Shown here piece by piece: positions 43,501 through 56,685 of a stretch of 64,000 nucleotides of DNA (within the stretch, counting starts at the first letter, position 1; each line of letters begins with the position of its first letter). Made by a program: the position numbers and the translations under genes. The notes beneath the pieces were generated by a model. That model did not search any database. It had not been told where the DNA came from and saw only the letters and a program-made list of their open reading frames with translations. Source of the stretch: Lagopus muta (lineage: Eukaryota; Chordata; Aves; Galliformes; Phasianidae); NCBI RefSeq assembly GCF_023343835.1, contig NC_064439.1:20779433-20843432 (forward strand), written 5' to 3'.

Positions 43501-43684
43501 ATGCTTCAGGTTTGCCCATCAGAAGAGCCACAGTATATGTGCTTGTCAGGATTGTGGACAGTTCCTGTCTGGCAGAGGGTGCCCACCCCAGGTCTGCTTT
43601 CTGGTGACCACATCATGCAAAAAAAGAAGGCTGTAGTCCTTTCCTGATGCAGCATTCTCCTTCATCTGAGGGCCTCTGTGTCTT

Positions 43685-44563
43685 CTACACCCTCAACAAG
43701 TTTGCCGATGACACCAAGCTGAGTGGGGTGGCCAACACATTAGAAGGAAGAGATGTCATCCACAGGGACTTCAACAAGCTCCAAAGGTGAGCCTGTGTGA
43801 ACCTAATGAGGTTGAGCAAAGCAGAGTGCAAAGTTTTGCACTTGGGCCAAAGTAATCCCAGATGTATATACAGACTGGGGAAGGACGAAAAATTGAACAT
43901 GAGCCAGCAGTGTGGTCTTGCAGCTTGGAAGGCCAGTGGTATTCTGGGCTCCATCAGAAGAGGGGTGGCCAGGGAGGATTGTCTGTACTCTGTACAGTAC
44001 TCTCTGTACTCTGTCCCCCTCGTGAGGCCCCATCTGGAGTACTGCATTCAGATCTGGGGCCCCCAGTGCAGGAAAGATGTGGAGCTGTTAAGGAGGGTCC
44101 AGAGGAGGGCAACAAAGATTATCAGAGGGCTGGAGCACTGTTCCTTTGAAAACAGGCTGAGGGAGCTGGGCTTGTTCAGCCTGGAGAAGAGAAGAATGTG
44201 AGGAGACCTCATTGTAGCCTACCAGTATTTCAAAAGGGATTATAAAAAAGGAGGGGAATCAATTTTTGCAAGGGTAGACAGTAAGTGGCAAGAGGGAATG
44301 GATTTAAGTTCAAGGAGAGAAGGTTTAGATTGGATGTCAGAGGGAAGTTCTTCACAGAGAGAGTGGTGGGGATGCAGGAACAAGCTGCCCAGAGAGGCTG
44401 TGGATGCCCCATTCCTGGAAGTGTTCAAGACCAGGTTGGATGGGGCCCTGGGTACCCTGGTCTAGTGCCAGATCTGGAGGTTGATGGCCCTGCCTGTGGC
44501 AGGGGGGATGGAACTTTATGATACTTGTGGTCCTTTCCAACCCAAGCCATTTTATGATTCTGT
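43685..44563 (+). mobile_element. CR1 retrotransposon copy, longest and best preserved here
   Basis: It runs from the ORF2 block ACAAGTTTGCCGATGACACC to the CR1 3' end near 44545-44563 (CCATTTTATGATTCTG). The frame 43797-44201 stays open for 134 codons and reads the C-terminal reverse-transcriptase region ([52 protein letters not shown]). An in-frame 21-bp duplication at 43983-44014 interrupts the usual PLYSALVRP block. The 5' two-thirds of the element is missing. It is in sense orientation to ADAM22. Confidence 0.95.
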
Positions 44564-45987
44564 CACAGAGATGGACAGAGCTCATTTTCCTGAGCCTGAG
44601 TTGTGTTCACTTAGGAGGCTTGGGATGAACACCAGGTGCTGAGGGGACGTGTGGCTTTCAGAATGTGGCTTGAAGCTTCCAGCTGCCCACATGCTCGTTG
44701 TGCTACAAGGAGAGGAGCCCTTCTGTGATCGTGCCTTTTTTTGTTGTTGTGAGAGTGTGAAAACACTGAGAGTGTGAGGTTCTCAGGTTAATGGTGATCC
44801 ATGAGCTAGTGGAAATGAATCTGTGAAGAAGTAGACTTGGGAAGATGAGCCTGGTGACATCACCCTCTGTAGGGAGTGAATGTGCTTTTGTTAGTCCTGG
44901 CATCCCAGAGAGGTACCAACTGTGCAGGTAAGTCCGTAGTTGTGATAATCAGTGACATCCATAAGGCTGACAGATCTCAAATGAGGTGAATTTTCCAGAA
45001 CCTGTAATCATTCTATATATGTGGAAAAAGCCTTTTTCTTCCGGCTTACCAAAATATAGGAAAAATCAAAGGTCCTTCACAAAATGCTGGTCTTCAGTTA
45101 TTTCTGGTTAACGATACTGGAAGATTCCTGACACTCCAGGAATTAATTATTTTGCTTTGCCACTGAGTGGTTTTAGGGATTTCTGCTGAGAAGGATATAG
45201 ACATTCCTCATTCCTTCTGGGGAATTTTTATTAGAAATGTCTCGTAACTGGAGTTTTGTAAACCTTACAGAATCAGATCATAAACTTCATCAAAAAATCC
45301 CCCAAACAGAAGCAAAGTAAAAGGCAGCTTGACAGACAACTGCCAGCTTTTTCGTAAGACAAAATGCTGAAACCTTGCCTGTAATTTCTCTTGGCAAATG
45401 GTCATTAACACTAATATCAATGTGTCATGTAAGCTGTAAATGAAAAGCATATTCCTAAATTTGCTGTAAATCATAAACATTTGGCTGTGTGGCATTCAAA
45501 AGGATGAACTTCCTGACATGATTTAAAAATGCAGTTGCACTGTTTCTGGTTCTTATGTTTCTGGTTTTCTCACGAGTCCTGTGCTTCTCCGATCACCTGT
45601 AGTTCTTGGCATGAATGCAGGTAACTGTTGGGGTACCTGGATGTGATAGGTGGTGGCCAGATCAAACATCAGGAAGTGCAGATCTTCCTTTATGCTGTTT
45701 TGGATCTCCCTAAAGTCTAGCCCAAACCTGTTAGTTATTTTAATGAATGCCTTTGCTGCACAGTTCCAGCTGTGCTCACTGTCTGCTGGAATTTATTGGG
45801 ATCTAGAGAATTTAAACTATCTGCACTTTATTTATTTGTGCCCTGTGTGTGCCAGCTGAGGAGTCCCACTTCGGTATGATTCCATTCTGCTAATTGACTC
45901 TTATTTAAAATGATTCCTTTTTGCACCACACAAAAGTGCCCTGAAAATGTAATGTCCAGTGCCAATTTACAGGCAGCACTATGTAGA

Positions 45988-46021
45988 CTATATAGTCTAT
46001 ATATATATATAGACTATATAG
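45988..46021. repeat. Perfect 34-bp AT-rich palindrome
   Basis: The sequence reads the same on both strands from 45988 to 46021: CTATATAGTCTAT, a central ATATATAT core, then the mirror arm ATAGACTATATAG. The first mismatch comes at 45987/46022. Further CTATATAG-type words lie just outside. It could extrude as a cruciform. Confidence 0.95.
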
Positions 46022-49000
46022 CACTATATAGGATCAAGTCTGAATGAGGCTTTGGCTGATATTCTGCAGTATTTTTGGGATTTTGTTTGACTTGTGATTC
46101 AAGTGAATTTTATCATGTGCTGTATGATCAGAACCCCAGCTGTCCAAGTGGGACTGTTCTTTAACAATCCCATTTTGAAAAGTCATTTGTCTTTCCCTCA
46201 GTTTGTGGTGGAAAAATTAGTACGGTCATAATTACAAGCCAGACTAAGGAACACTTCTTCCCTGACCTTGTTGCTTAATTCCAAATGTTGACTTTGTTCC
46301 TTGTGAGGCAGTTATTCTGCACTTCAATTTGTGTTAGTGTGTTTCACTAATGCATGTTTTGTATAAATTGTTTTTCAGTGGTTTATAATTTTTTTTCCTT
46401 ATCTTTAATGAGAAATGTCATTTCTACAGTGATATTTTCTACATTTTCTTTGGGCTAAAAGATGAGGAAAGATAAGACAAAACTTAAAGCATGTTCTCAG
46501 GCTAGAGAGAACTGATGATCTGTATATTATCTTACTTTAGGATTTCCGCCTTTGTGGTTTTTGTTTGTTTGTTTTACCCTCAGTTCGCTTCAAAGTATTG
46601 TAGGAATGAAAAATTTGTCAAAATAGTTGTATGAATAGTTCATTACCCTCAATGATAAAAGTTTTAACATTATGTCTAGACTGAAAAAGCCCTGTAGCAT
46701 TGAATTTCCCTCCTGGCTTGGTCAAAAAAAAAAAAGGCATATCAGTCTTTTTTTTGTTACAGTTGAGTATAATCTGGGCTTCTGGATCTTTGAGAGAAAA
46801 ACATCTTTTAATTCAATTTCTGTGACTCTTGACTCTGACCTCTCCAGTTTATCAGTATCTTTACTGAAACTCAGTACTATATTTTATCAGTGTCACATAA
46901 AAAGGTAGCACAACCTTCTCATTTCTAATTGATACACCTTTATTTTCATATAGTATACACACAAATTGATTTTAGTTCTACATCAGAGTGGGAAAATTGC
47001 ACAGATTTTCCCAATTCTTTTTCTTTCTCTTTTCCTTTTTTTCTTTTCCAACTTCCTACTTCAAAACTTAGACTACATTGTTTAGTAGTTATGTAGTAGT
47101 AGTAGTTACTCTTTCATGTTACTATATCAGCATTTTTACTATTATTGAATTCATAATCCTGTATAAGAAAATGGATGTTCTTTACTATAGTGACAAATTC
47201 TCAGGTTACATTGATGAGAAAAAATTTCCACAAACATAGATTGAGTATCAGTAGTTTTGCTGCCTCCATTTAATTTGTTCTATGTAATGTTCCATGGTGC
47301 TTAAGAGTTCTTTTGGAAAAGGTAGATTTCTTCTGATAACTCTTTTGCTATTAATATGATAAAATAGTTTAACAAATTTCAGTTATAATTATTTCCCTAT
47401 TACTGCCAAAAGATTTAATTTTACCCTCAGCCTCTGCCCCTGCTTTGAGGTGTATGTAGGGCATGTGAGTCCACTATTAATTTGCCTCTTCAGAAGTACC
47501 CCAAAAGAAACTGTGGTTAGAAATGGGACAAAAGAGTTCTTCCTTGGGTGGATCTGGGATAGTCGGAGTCTCTGGCAATGACATAAGGTGCCATTCTATG
47601 AAGCACCAGCAGTTTAAAAAAAATTTTTGTATTTTGTTTTTTTTTTATTTCTTTCTATTGGAGGAGCAGTACGGTGACCATTTCGTTTTAGAGTCAGGCT
47701 TCAAATATTTTCTTGGATGTTAATGCAAAACCACGATGCAACTCTCAGGGAATGGAGGAAGGGAGAGAGTAGTGTACGCACGTACCAAGATGTGTATGCA
47801 TACAGAGCATTTTCATGTGCGTAGCACTGATGAGATGCAGTGCCTCTAGTTCAGTGATTTACTCAGTCAGCACGATGTTGCTGACAGCAGTGCTCTGAGA
47901 TCAATCTCTGAAATGTATATGGATTTCTCCATTGGCCTTGTGGAAGTGTGAACGTGTCCCCAGTATTTTTTGTAGCTAGTGAACATTATTCTTGAAAAGC
48001 TAGCTTTCTACAGAGAAAAATTTTTGAGGTGATGATTTTAGTGGGCCACCAGTCAATGAGATGCATCCATCTTTTAGAGCAATTTAGATTTAGTACCAGT
48101 GGTTGGTGAAGGCTGCCAGAACCAACACTGATTTGTTACTGCCTTCAGTTGGATTGGGAGTTGGAAAGTTTAACTGATGACTGTAAAACGCTTGCAAGTG
48201 CTTACCTGGTGTCCTGGATAATATGAAAACACAAAAATGTAATTTGTTGCAGTCCTCTATTGCTTACAAGTGCATCACTGTAACGCAGTTTTGAGCACCT
48301 GCAAGAGAACTCCCTGATGTTTCTGAAATACCACTTAAAGCTCGATGATCTGTGACTTACAAGAAAAACAACATTTAAAAACATTTCTATGTGTACACAA
48401 AATCTACGCATCTCCTCTTAGGTACTTTCCAAACTCATTAAAAAAGTTTTTGAAGAGGTTATTTCTTTTCCTCTCAATTGACGTAATAAGGAGTATTTTA
48501 CTGCTTTAAAGTAATTGCATATACCAAAAGAGATATTTATTGGTTTATAGTAGGTCATTAAAGCATATGGGATTATCAGCACTGAGTAAACTATCTTTCC
48601 ATGGTGTGAATGTTTTTTACACAAAAAATAATTACAGAAAATATATGAATCTGTATTACTGTATATTTGTGAGTGCATGTGTGTAGGAAGAAAGTGATTA
48701 ATTATTCTAGAAAGCAATTACAATATTACTATAAAGTTTTTCTTTCTTCATGCTTCTTAGATTGCCAGATAATTTAGGAGCTGTGTACTTGGCACACACC
48801 TGTATGCAGATAGCTCATATGGACAGATCAGTTGTGGTAATATCTTTAAAGTAAAATGGCTTAAGCTATAGAAAGAATTGGTTAAGCCTATGGATTTATC
48901 TTCTAAATGTCAGGTATATCTCCAAGTGACAGTAATTTTATCGGTCAAACAACCTCTTGCTGTTATGAAATCTTGTAAAGAAAAATATATTTTTATTTTG

Positions 49001-52000
49001 GATTTAGCCCTTACAAAGTGACTTTGATTTTCAAAGTATTTCTGGATTTAATGTTGAAATGGAATCATGCTTGTATTAGTTTGGACACCAGGCTTTTTAC
49101 TTAAATGTTTGAATTACTTATACATTACTACCACTACTGTAAATATTAAAGCCCCAAACACTGACCTTTTCAGCTGTTCTTACTTTTTTGCTTCTGTTTT
49201 AACAGCTGGAATAAGATTTGTGTTTACAAGAGCAAATCTGTTTTTCCCACAGCCACAACTTGGTCTCATAAATGCTATTATCTTTTATTTATGTCATTTA
49301 GATTCTCAGACCACTGTGGCTCCAGTGCTAGTCCTGTCCTATGAATAGTCATGCATGCCTTACTAGTCAGAGTAAGACACATGGAGGTGATAGTAAATGG
49401 GAAAATGCAGGAATTGCAATGTGAGTAGCAGATACTGTCTATGCTGTCATTTATGGTATCTCGTCTGTGAGTCAGCAGCCTTTCTGCTGGTATAGTTCCC
49501 TTCATATGCCTCTGCTTGTGTTGTCCAGCCCTCTGTCCTGCTTTTTTCTTTCTCCTTGAGAACTGCTTTGGCACTGTGACCTTTCGTGTGTGCATTGAGA
49601 ATAGCTCCAGTAGAAACAGTGAAAGTGCTGCAGACCTTTTAGCTTGGGGCTCCAATAGCAGCCTCAGCTAAGCAGTGAAATGCATTGAAATCCCCATTTC
49701 TAGAAAAGGAATCAAGTAATGCAGAGAGCCAGGAATAAAGGAGAATGAAAATAGTAAAAATCATTAGGCTTTCCAGGGTGAGCTAGAGGACCTAAGGGGT
49801 GAGTGAACATCTGTCAGTGTACGAAAGCACAGTGTTCAGTTCTGCAAGATCCTTATGTAAGGGATAAGAAATTCAGCCCCCTTCCACTCAGGACAGCGGT
49901 TCTACTTAAGGAATGTGTTTTAATTCAGAGGCTGAATCAATTGGCAGTATTGGTAAGGTATTCTGTTATCATATGCTATGTCTTTCCTGGCCAGTAATAA
50001 GGCTGGATTGGTGCACACAAGCACTACTGGCTGTCAGTAGAGTTGTATTCTGTGGCTTTCTTTGCAGTTCTTGTTGCAGAGGTGAAACACTACCCATGAT
50101 GTCTATGGACATTTGTTTCTGTGTGAGATTTGTATCACGTTTTTTGGTGTGTTTTGCTCGTAAGATCCAAAAGCAGCAGGGTTGGGTTGACTTGCACCAT
50201 GGCTGGAAGCGGGGTCCTTTTGGCATACTTAACTGGACAGTTAGTTTTTAATGTAACTGTTTTGATTTAGCTGGAATCTGCTTGTGAGTAAAACCTCACA
50301 TAGGGTTATGCTTTCTCAGTTAACATAGGAAGTTTGTTTCCTTGAAAAGAACAAACTGGAGAAATTTAGCACTTTCATTTGAAATGCTTTGTGAGCATCC
50401 CTGGAGGGGGACTGCGCGTGAGCTGCCGATGGGCATGTTGGAAATTGTTTTGGATAGGTGAGAAGCTGACTGGTAAGCTTTTGCTCCTTGCAGATGACCC
50501 AGCAGTGTTCCTGCTCTGTTGATTGAGATAGGGGTTGACTTGACCATAATCTGGTTTCACTCATCTCAAACAGCTGCAATCTTCTGATACTGTCCAGGTG
50601 TTTGAATTGCACAGTCTGGGATTCTCTGTTACGGCCATGCTTCTGTAATGCCCCATCTCATGCCTGTACCTTTTTCAGCTTTAAGGTAATCAAATGTTCC
50701 GTTTCAATAATCTTCTGATTTGAAGAGAACTCAGCATGTTCTAAAATTCTTCAAACACTTAATTGCATTCTATTTAGTGAAATAGTAGCAGATGAATCAA
50801 GCAATGAAATATACCATACTTATAATGTTCATTAAGCAGGGCAGTTACAGTTTTGGTTTTACAGGAATACAGAGCAATTTGCATTGCATGAATATATTAA
50901 GAAGTTGTTTAGTGAAATGTACCATCAGACAAACCCGATAGAAACACTGAGCCTTTGTACTGTTTTACAGTACATTATTGGAAAAGTTTTATTTATTTAA
51001 ATTCATTTTCAACTTCTTATCGAGTGCTTTAACCAAGGAGTATGGAATTGGTTGTAGTTCTGTATAATACAAATAGATTTGTATAGGCCAGAAAAGATCC
51101 CTTTATTAATTGTTTGAAGGACTGGTTGCATGATAATAATTGTATTTCTTATCTTTTCTTTTTTTAAGTCAAAATTTTGGACAGTATTTATCAAGTGTCC
51201 TCATTCTGTTCCATTTACTTTATTTCTTCCATCCCAAAGGAAATAAAATGTTGTCATTTGGTGTGATAAACAGTGAGATGAAGGAAGAGAATCAGTCTTT
51301 ACTTTTATTAAAGATGACCTACAAAGAGATATTTCTTCTAAATTGGGCTTCTACCCTTTTTTGAGATGTAAAAGGTGAATTGAAAGATTTCTTTTGCTCT
51401 TTTCTCCTTTCTTTAAAGAAGTAAAAGCACTTAAAATCCAGCTTCTTAATAGCCAAGTTAATGTTTATTCAGTGATGCCAGTGTCATATCAGCTTTCCTT
51501 TCTGGAGACTACTGGGAGGGGATAGAAATATGTAACTGGATTGGGGTAAGTGGAAAACCTGGAGGAGAGTGTCTCATGGGATTCCTTAGGTTCTTCAGCC
51601 AGTTCTAAAGTGTCTTTGCTGTGACTTGCCAGATTCAGTGAAAGTTGTTTTTGGAGAAGAACATGTAGTTCTCCACAATCGGTGTTTTGTATGTCTGGTC
51701 TCTAGCTGATGTACACACATACATATCTATATGGTATAGAGAGGACTGGTCATTTTTAGGCAAAGATAATATTTTGTGCTGCATTTAAAATGTGCATGTT
51801 TGAAACCAGTTAGGTTTCTTTTGGCTGAAGAAGGGACTGCAGGTTTGTTTTTTTTATGCTGTAAGGAAAGATTTACAGAAGCTATAGCAAAGAGGTTGCC
51901 GTACCTTTCTCACCTCTTGACATAACTTTATGTGTTTATGTGAAACTTCTTTTCAATAACACTCTTGATCCTTCTTAGATCATTTATATAATTCATATCC

Positions 52001-54009
52001 ACTCATCCCTTAAAATAAGAGCCCTCCCGAGGACATACTGAAGACTGGCTTGAATATCAAGGTTGTGAGATTTCCTTCAGAAGAGCAAAAAGAAAATATT
52101 TATGTCTGAAGGGCATAACAGATGCTAAGCCTCTGGTTATGTGTTATCAAATGTACCATACTGATAGTTCTGAGACTCTAAATTGTTGTAAAGATTACTT
52201 AATATTTATTTCAAAAGAAAAAAATAATAATATCCCTTTTGAAGATTTTGATTTTTGAAGGTCTTTCTGAAGATTGTGTATTTTTGGTATCAGCTCTCCT
52301 GCCTAAGCCAGACAGCCAAAAAAGTGCATCTCAAGCATTGTCCGTCTGCAAAGCAGCTCAGTTACAGCAGACGTGATGCTCTTCGTGGCACCATTCAGCT
52401 TCCTCTTCACAGAGCCAGCCTTGATGGCGGCAGGAAATCATAATCGTCTCTCTGCTTATTGTTGCACCTGTAATGAATCACACTTTCCATTTGGTCTGTC
52501 AAATTCAGATAGTCAGTGAAGTTACAATGAGAGAAAAGAAAAAACTGAGCTTGATGTGATGTTACTGTGGTGGGAGTTACTCATGTTTTCAGAGCGAAGA
52601 AAAAAGAAAATTCAGATGTACTTTCAGATGCATTTTCACCTCCTAAAGAGAGAGCTATTTCTAAATGGCATTGAGGGGACAAGGAGCTTTCCATTATGTT
52701 GTCATGTGCTTTAGCATCATCTCCGTTTTTACTTAATTGTAAGAAACAGATTTCTCCCTCTGACTTCGGAGAAAGGAATCCAGCTGAAGGCATCAGGTTA
52801 TCAGTGCATTTCTTCCCATGCAGAAATACTGGCCACATCGGTCACAAGGGAGGCTTCATAGAAATTAGCCATGGAATAAATTAGGTTTATTGTAGTTTAT
52901 TTTGGTAAATTGCGTGTCAGTAAGTAGAAATTGCAAGCCAAGAAATTGCTGAGAAACTGCAAAAACAATCTGAATATGATACTGGAAAGAAGCTGCCAAA
53001 ACTAGCTAGAGAGATAATAGAAATAGATTTCCAGTGTTAATGAAATATGGTGGCCGGAGTTTTTAATTCGTATATTCACAGCCTTTGCTTTGATACAAAA
53101 TGAGAAGGTTTCTTTTGTCTTACTCATTTTGCTAGAGCTGTTAAACCTTATATTACAATGTATTTTCTGGGTGAGCTTGCTGATCCTTAGCCTGTACTTA
53201 TTCATAATCATTCTTTGATCTTTTGGTATAAGAGGATGTATTTCTCTTTAGTGCTTTGCCAAAAAATCACTGCTAATGGATTTCTGGTGTGCTAGAAATT
53301 TTGCAGTAAGAACAGATATAACAGTGTTCTGATGGCCTGCAAGTCTGTGATGTGTGGCTGCTGGAATTAGGCAGCTACGCTGTGCTTGTGCTTTGTTCTT
53401 CCCTTTGCTCTCTCCTTAAATAGAATGTAGAAACACGAAAGAATGCAGTTCCTCACTTCTTATTGAATGTGCTTATTTTCCATGTTTGGTGGCATGACCA
53501 AGGTTATTTTACAGCTGTGAATCTGACATACCAGGAGCAGAAACTAATGACTTTCTGCCATTCCCTTGTTGTCCAGGTTCTTGCGTGTGTTTTTGGAGGA
53601 TCTGAGCTGTGAAAGTCACTCCAGTTCACCTGCATTTGCAATCCTGCTTCATCCTAACAGCAGAAACAAATCCCTTCAGGCCCAAACATACAGATCTGCT
53701 GCCTGATGCTATTTCTACATTTACTTATGTATAGTTGGGCTAGAAAGGAGTGGATTAGATCTCAGGGGGGTTGCAAAGAGCACATCACTAATGTCCTGGA
53801 GACCTCCTTTGTACTGACTACCAGACTTGTACACCGGGAATTGAGATATTGCCTGTAACAGTGGTGGAAACAGGGAGGAGTAAAGCATATGTTCTTGTAA
53901 CTTTATTTAATCATTAAACTGCTTAATTTTTCTGAGGTTTATATTTCAAAATTTAATTTACATTTTCAAAGCATGTTTCAAAAATCGTAGTTCTATTATG
54001 TGTATATAC

Positions 54010-54048
54010 TAGAATCACAGAATCACAGAATGGCTTGAGTTGCAAGGC
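54010..54048 (-). mobile_element. CR1 3' tail fragment
   Basis: AGAATCACAGAATCACAGAATGG followed by CTTGAGTTGCAAGG is the reverse complement of the CR1 terminal region (CCAACTCAAGCCATTCTGTG then octamer repeats). Only about 39 bp remain, an extreme 5' truncation. Confidence 0.8.
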
Positions 54049-54204
54049 ACTGATAATAAATTTTCTGATAAGCTGGAGCACAAATATCCCAATTCCTGTT
54101 CATGTTGTCTGAATGGTGTGTAATAGCTCAAGACCTTTAAAAACAGATTTCACTGAGACACTATTGTTATTTTTTTCTAAGCGATGTTAATTTTTAAAAT
54201 ATAA

Positions 54205-54237
54205 CTTTTTTTTTTCTTTTTTTTTTTTTTTTTCTCT
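54205..54237 (+). repeat. T-rich low-complexity run
   Basis: T runs interrupted by single C residues. A similar stretch lies near 55142-55175. Confidence 0.85.
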
Positions 54238-55912
54238 GTAAATGTATTCGGTCTCTTATTCCTGGATGGACTCATTGTGAAAACATGATAACAAGAATTT
54301 GTCGTCAACTCTGAGAAGTCTTCATCATCTTCTTCCTTCTTTAAAATCTCATGTAAACAGTCATTGAAACAGATATCGTGTAAGGATGAGCAAAGGTGAA
54401 AACTTCACTGCACATCTCCTTAAGCTGTAACCCAAGTTAATTTTGAAGGAGTCCAAGCACTCTTGGTTTCTGTTGAGTTTTTGGACTTTGTATAGAAAAT
54501 CCAATTCCAATCAAAGAAAAAAAATAGGGCAATCTTTAGATAGTTTATTGATATATTTATCTCTGAATAATTGAGATAGCCTTCACATTGGTCCATTCTG
54601 TAGAACTGATGGATTAGACCAGAATTGTTCCACTACTAGCTAACTGTGTAATTCAGCTGGAAATAGGTAGAGAATGTCAGAGAATTGAAGCAAACGTATT
54701 TTCTGAAAGCTCTTCTCAGGTAGCACAGGTAACTTCAGTCACTTCTCTATCCTTTTTCTTTACTTAGACATACACCCACACATGTTTGTGTACAGAGGTT
54801 TATTTCTGCTTTTTCTCTCTCCATATAAGACTGAGTAATTCTTGTGTTGCTCCTGCTCATAGCATGGTATGGTATGACTGTTTACAACAGAATTGTCTAG
54901 ACGTTGTCTGAGTGTGCAGACTTCAGAGTGATATAGGTGATGCATATTTTGGACTTGGCTTCTCAAATGGGGGATGTACTGAAATACCTACAGCCTAGCA
55001 GATTTCTTTCAAGTTTTCTTCTTAACACTTCTGTCCCATCTTCTTCCCCAGATAAACAGATTATGTAAAGGAGGCATTCTGGCACTTGAAGAGTGAGATC
55101 TTAACTACTGTTTCTTTTGCAGATAAATTCTAAAGGGTAGCCTTTTTTTTTTTTTTTTATTTTTTTATTTTTTTAAAGCTGATACTCTGCTTTTATTTTG
55201 GTTTCAGTTCTTGTACCTTGATAATCATGCCGATAATTCCCAAGAGCAGCTAACATTTCTCTTGAAAACAAACATGAGAAAAACAAGGCAATTACTGCTT
55301 GGCCCTTGCCAAGCCTATCATAAGAAAATATTTGGCTTTAACTACTCTGGTTTAATATAATATGACTGAGATTTTTTTTTATTATTATTTTTTTTTTTAG
55401 TTCTTTCTGCATCTCTTTCTGTCATGGAGAAATTAAAGCAGTAGCATATGACAACATGCTGACACTTGACATTACCAGCAGGAACAAAAAAAGTATTCAA
55501 ACTGACCATCAACAATGTGGATGTTTTAATATAATTTTTTTTTGTCATATTGAAAGCAGCCTTAAACTGTTTTCAGAACCATTTGTGTGTCATGTAAATC
55601 AATGAGTGGATCTAATCCCTTCACCTCTTGTTGCTGATGATATCAATTTCTTCCTACACACACAGAGCGGTGAAGGACCACCACGGTGCTACCTAACTGA
55701 CAGCATGGGACACAGGAGAATGACTGGGGAATGGGCAAGTCATGCGTAGTTCTCCATACCATTTACCCACAAGTCCTTCACTATTTCTGCACACAAATCT
55801 ATTGTGATTTCAGACAGCTTGCATGGAGGTATTAATACTTGTGTTGCGTCAGCTGTGTCACTCCAGCATTTAAAAGGAGAAGATGCTAATGGGATTGCAC
55901 ATGGGGATTGAG

Positions 55913-56685
55913 TGTACCTCAACAAGTTTGCTGTTGACACAAGCTGAATGATGCAGTGACACAACAGAAGGAAGAGACGCCATCCAGACAGATCAGGACA
56001 GACTTGAAAAGTGGGCATGTGAGAGCCTGATGAGGTTTAATAAGGTCAAGTGCAAGGTGTTGCTTTTGGGTCAAGGCAATTCCAGATACAGGTACACACT
56101 GGTAGAAGAACTCATTAAGAGCAGCTCTATAGAGAAAGGTCTTGATGGACAAAAAGCTGGACATGAGCCAGCAGTGTGCTCTTCCATCCCAGAAGGCCAA
56201 TTGTATCCAGGGCTGCAGTACAAGAGGAGTGGCAGCAGGGTGATGGAGGTGGTTGTCTCCATCTACTCTGCCCTTGTAAGGCTGCATCTGGAGTGCTGTG
56301 TCCGTGCCTGGGACCCCCAATACAGTAAGGATGCAAAGGCCACCTCATTGTGGCCTTCCAGTATTTGAAGAGAGCTTACCGGCAGGAGGGGGACCAACTT
56401 TTTGCATAGTCTGATAGTGACAGGACGAGGAGGAATGGCTTTAAACTAAAAGAGAGAAGATCTGGGTTAGATGTTAAGAAGTTTTTTATTCAGAGGGCCT
56501 GGGTACTGGCAATGCTGCCCAGATTGCTGTGGATGCCCTGTTCCTGGAGGCATTCAAGGCTGGGTTGGCTGGGGCTCTGGGCAGCCTGAGTTACTGAGAG
56601 GCAATCCTGCCCATGCCAGGGGGTTGGAACTGAATGGGCTTTAAGGTCCTCTTCAATCTAAGCCATTCAGTGATTCTGTGAAATT
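55913..56685 (+). mobile_element. CR1 retrotransposon copy, 5'-truncated
   Basis: It begins at the TACCTCAACAAGTTTGCTG block and continues through GGAAGAGACGCCATCCAGAC and CATGAGCCAGCAGTGTGC. It then has a (T)CTGCCCTTGTAAGGCTGCATC block, GGATGCCCTGTTCCTGGAG and CATTCAGTGATTCTGTG at the end. ORF2 is broken by frameshifts, and the segment between the RT block and the 3'UTR is shortened near 56335. It is in sense orientation to ADAM22. Confidence 0.93.

Noticed and set aside
49278-49655. 125-codon minus-strand open frame
   Set aside because: No family motif; a basic Lys/Arg stretch derives from a pyrimidine-rich plus-strand run. Considered chance.
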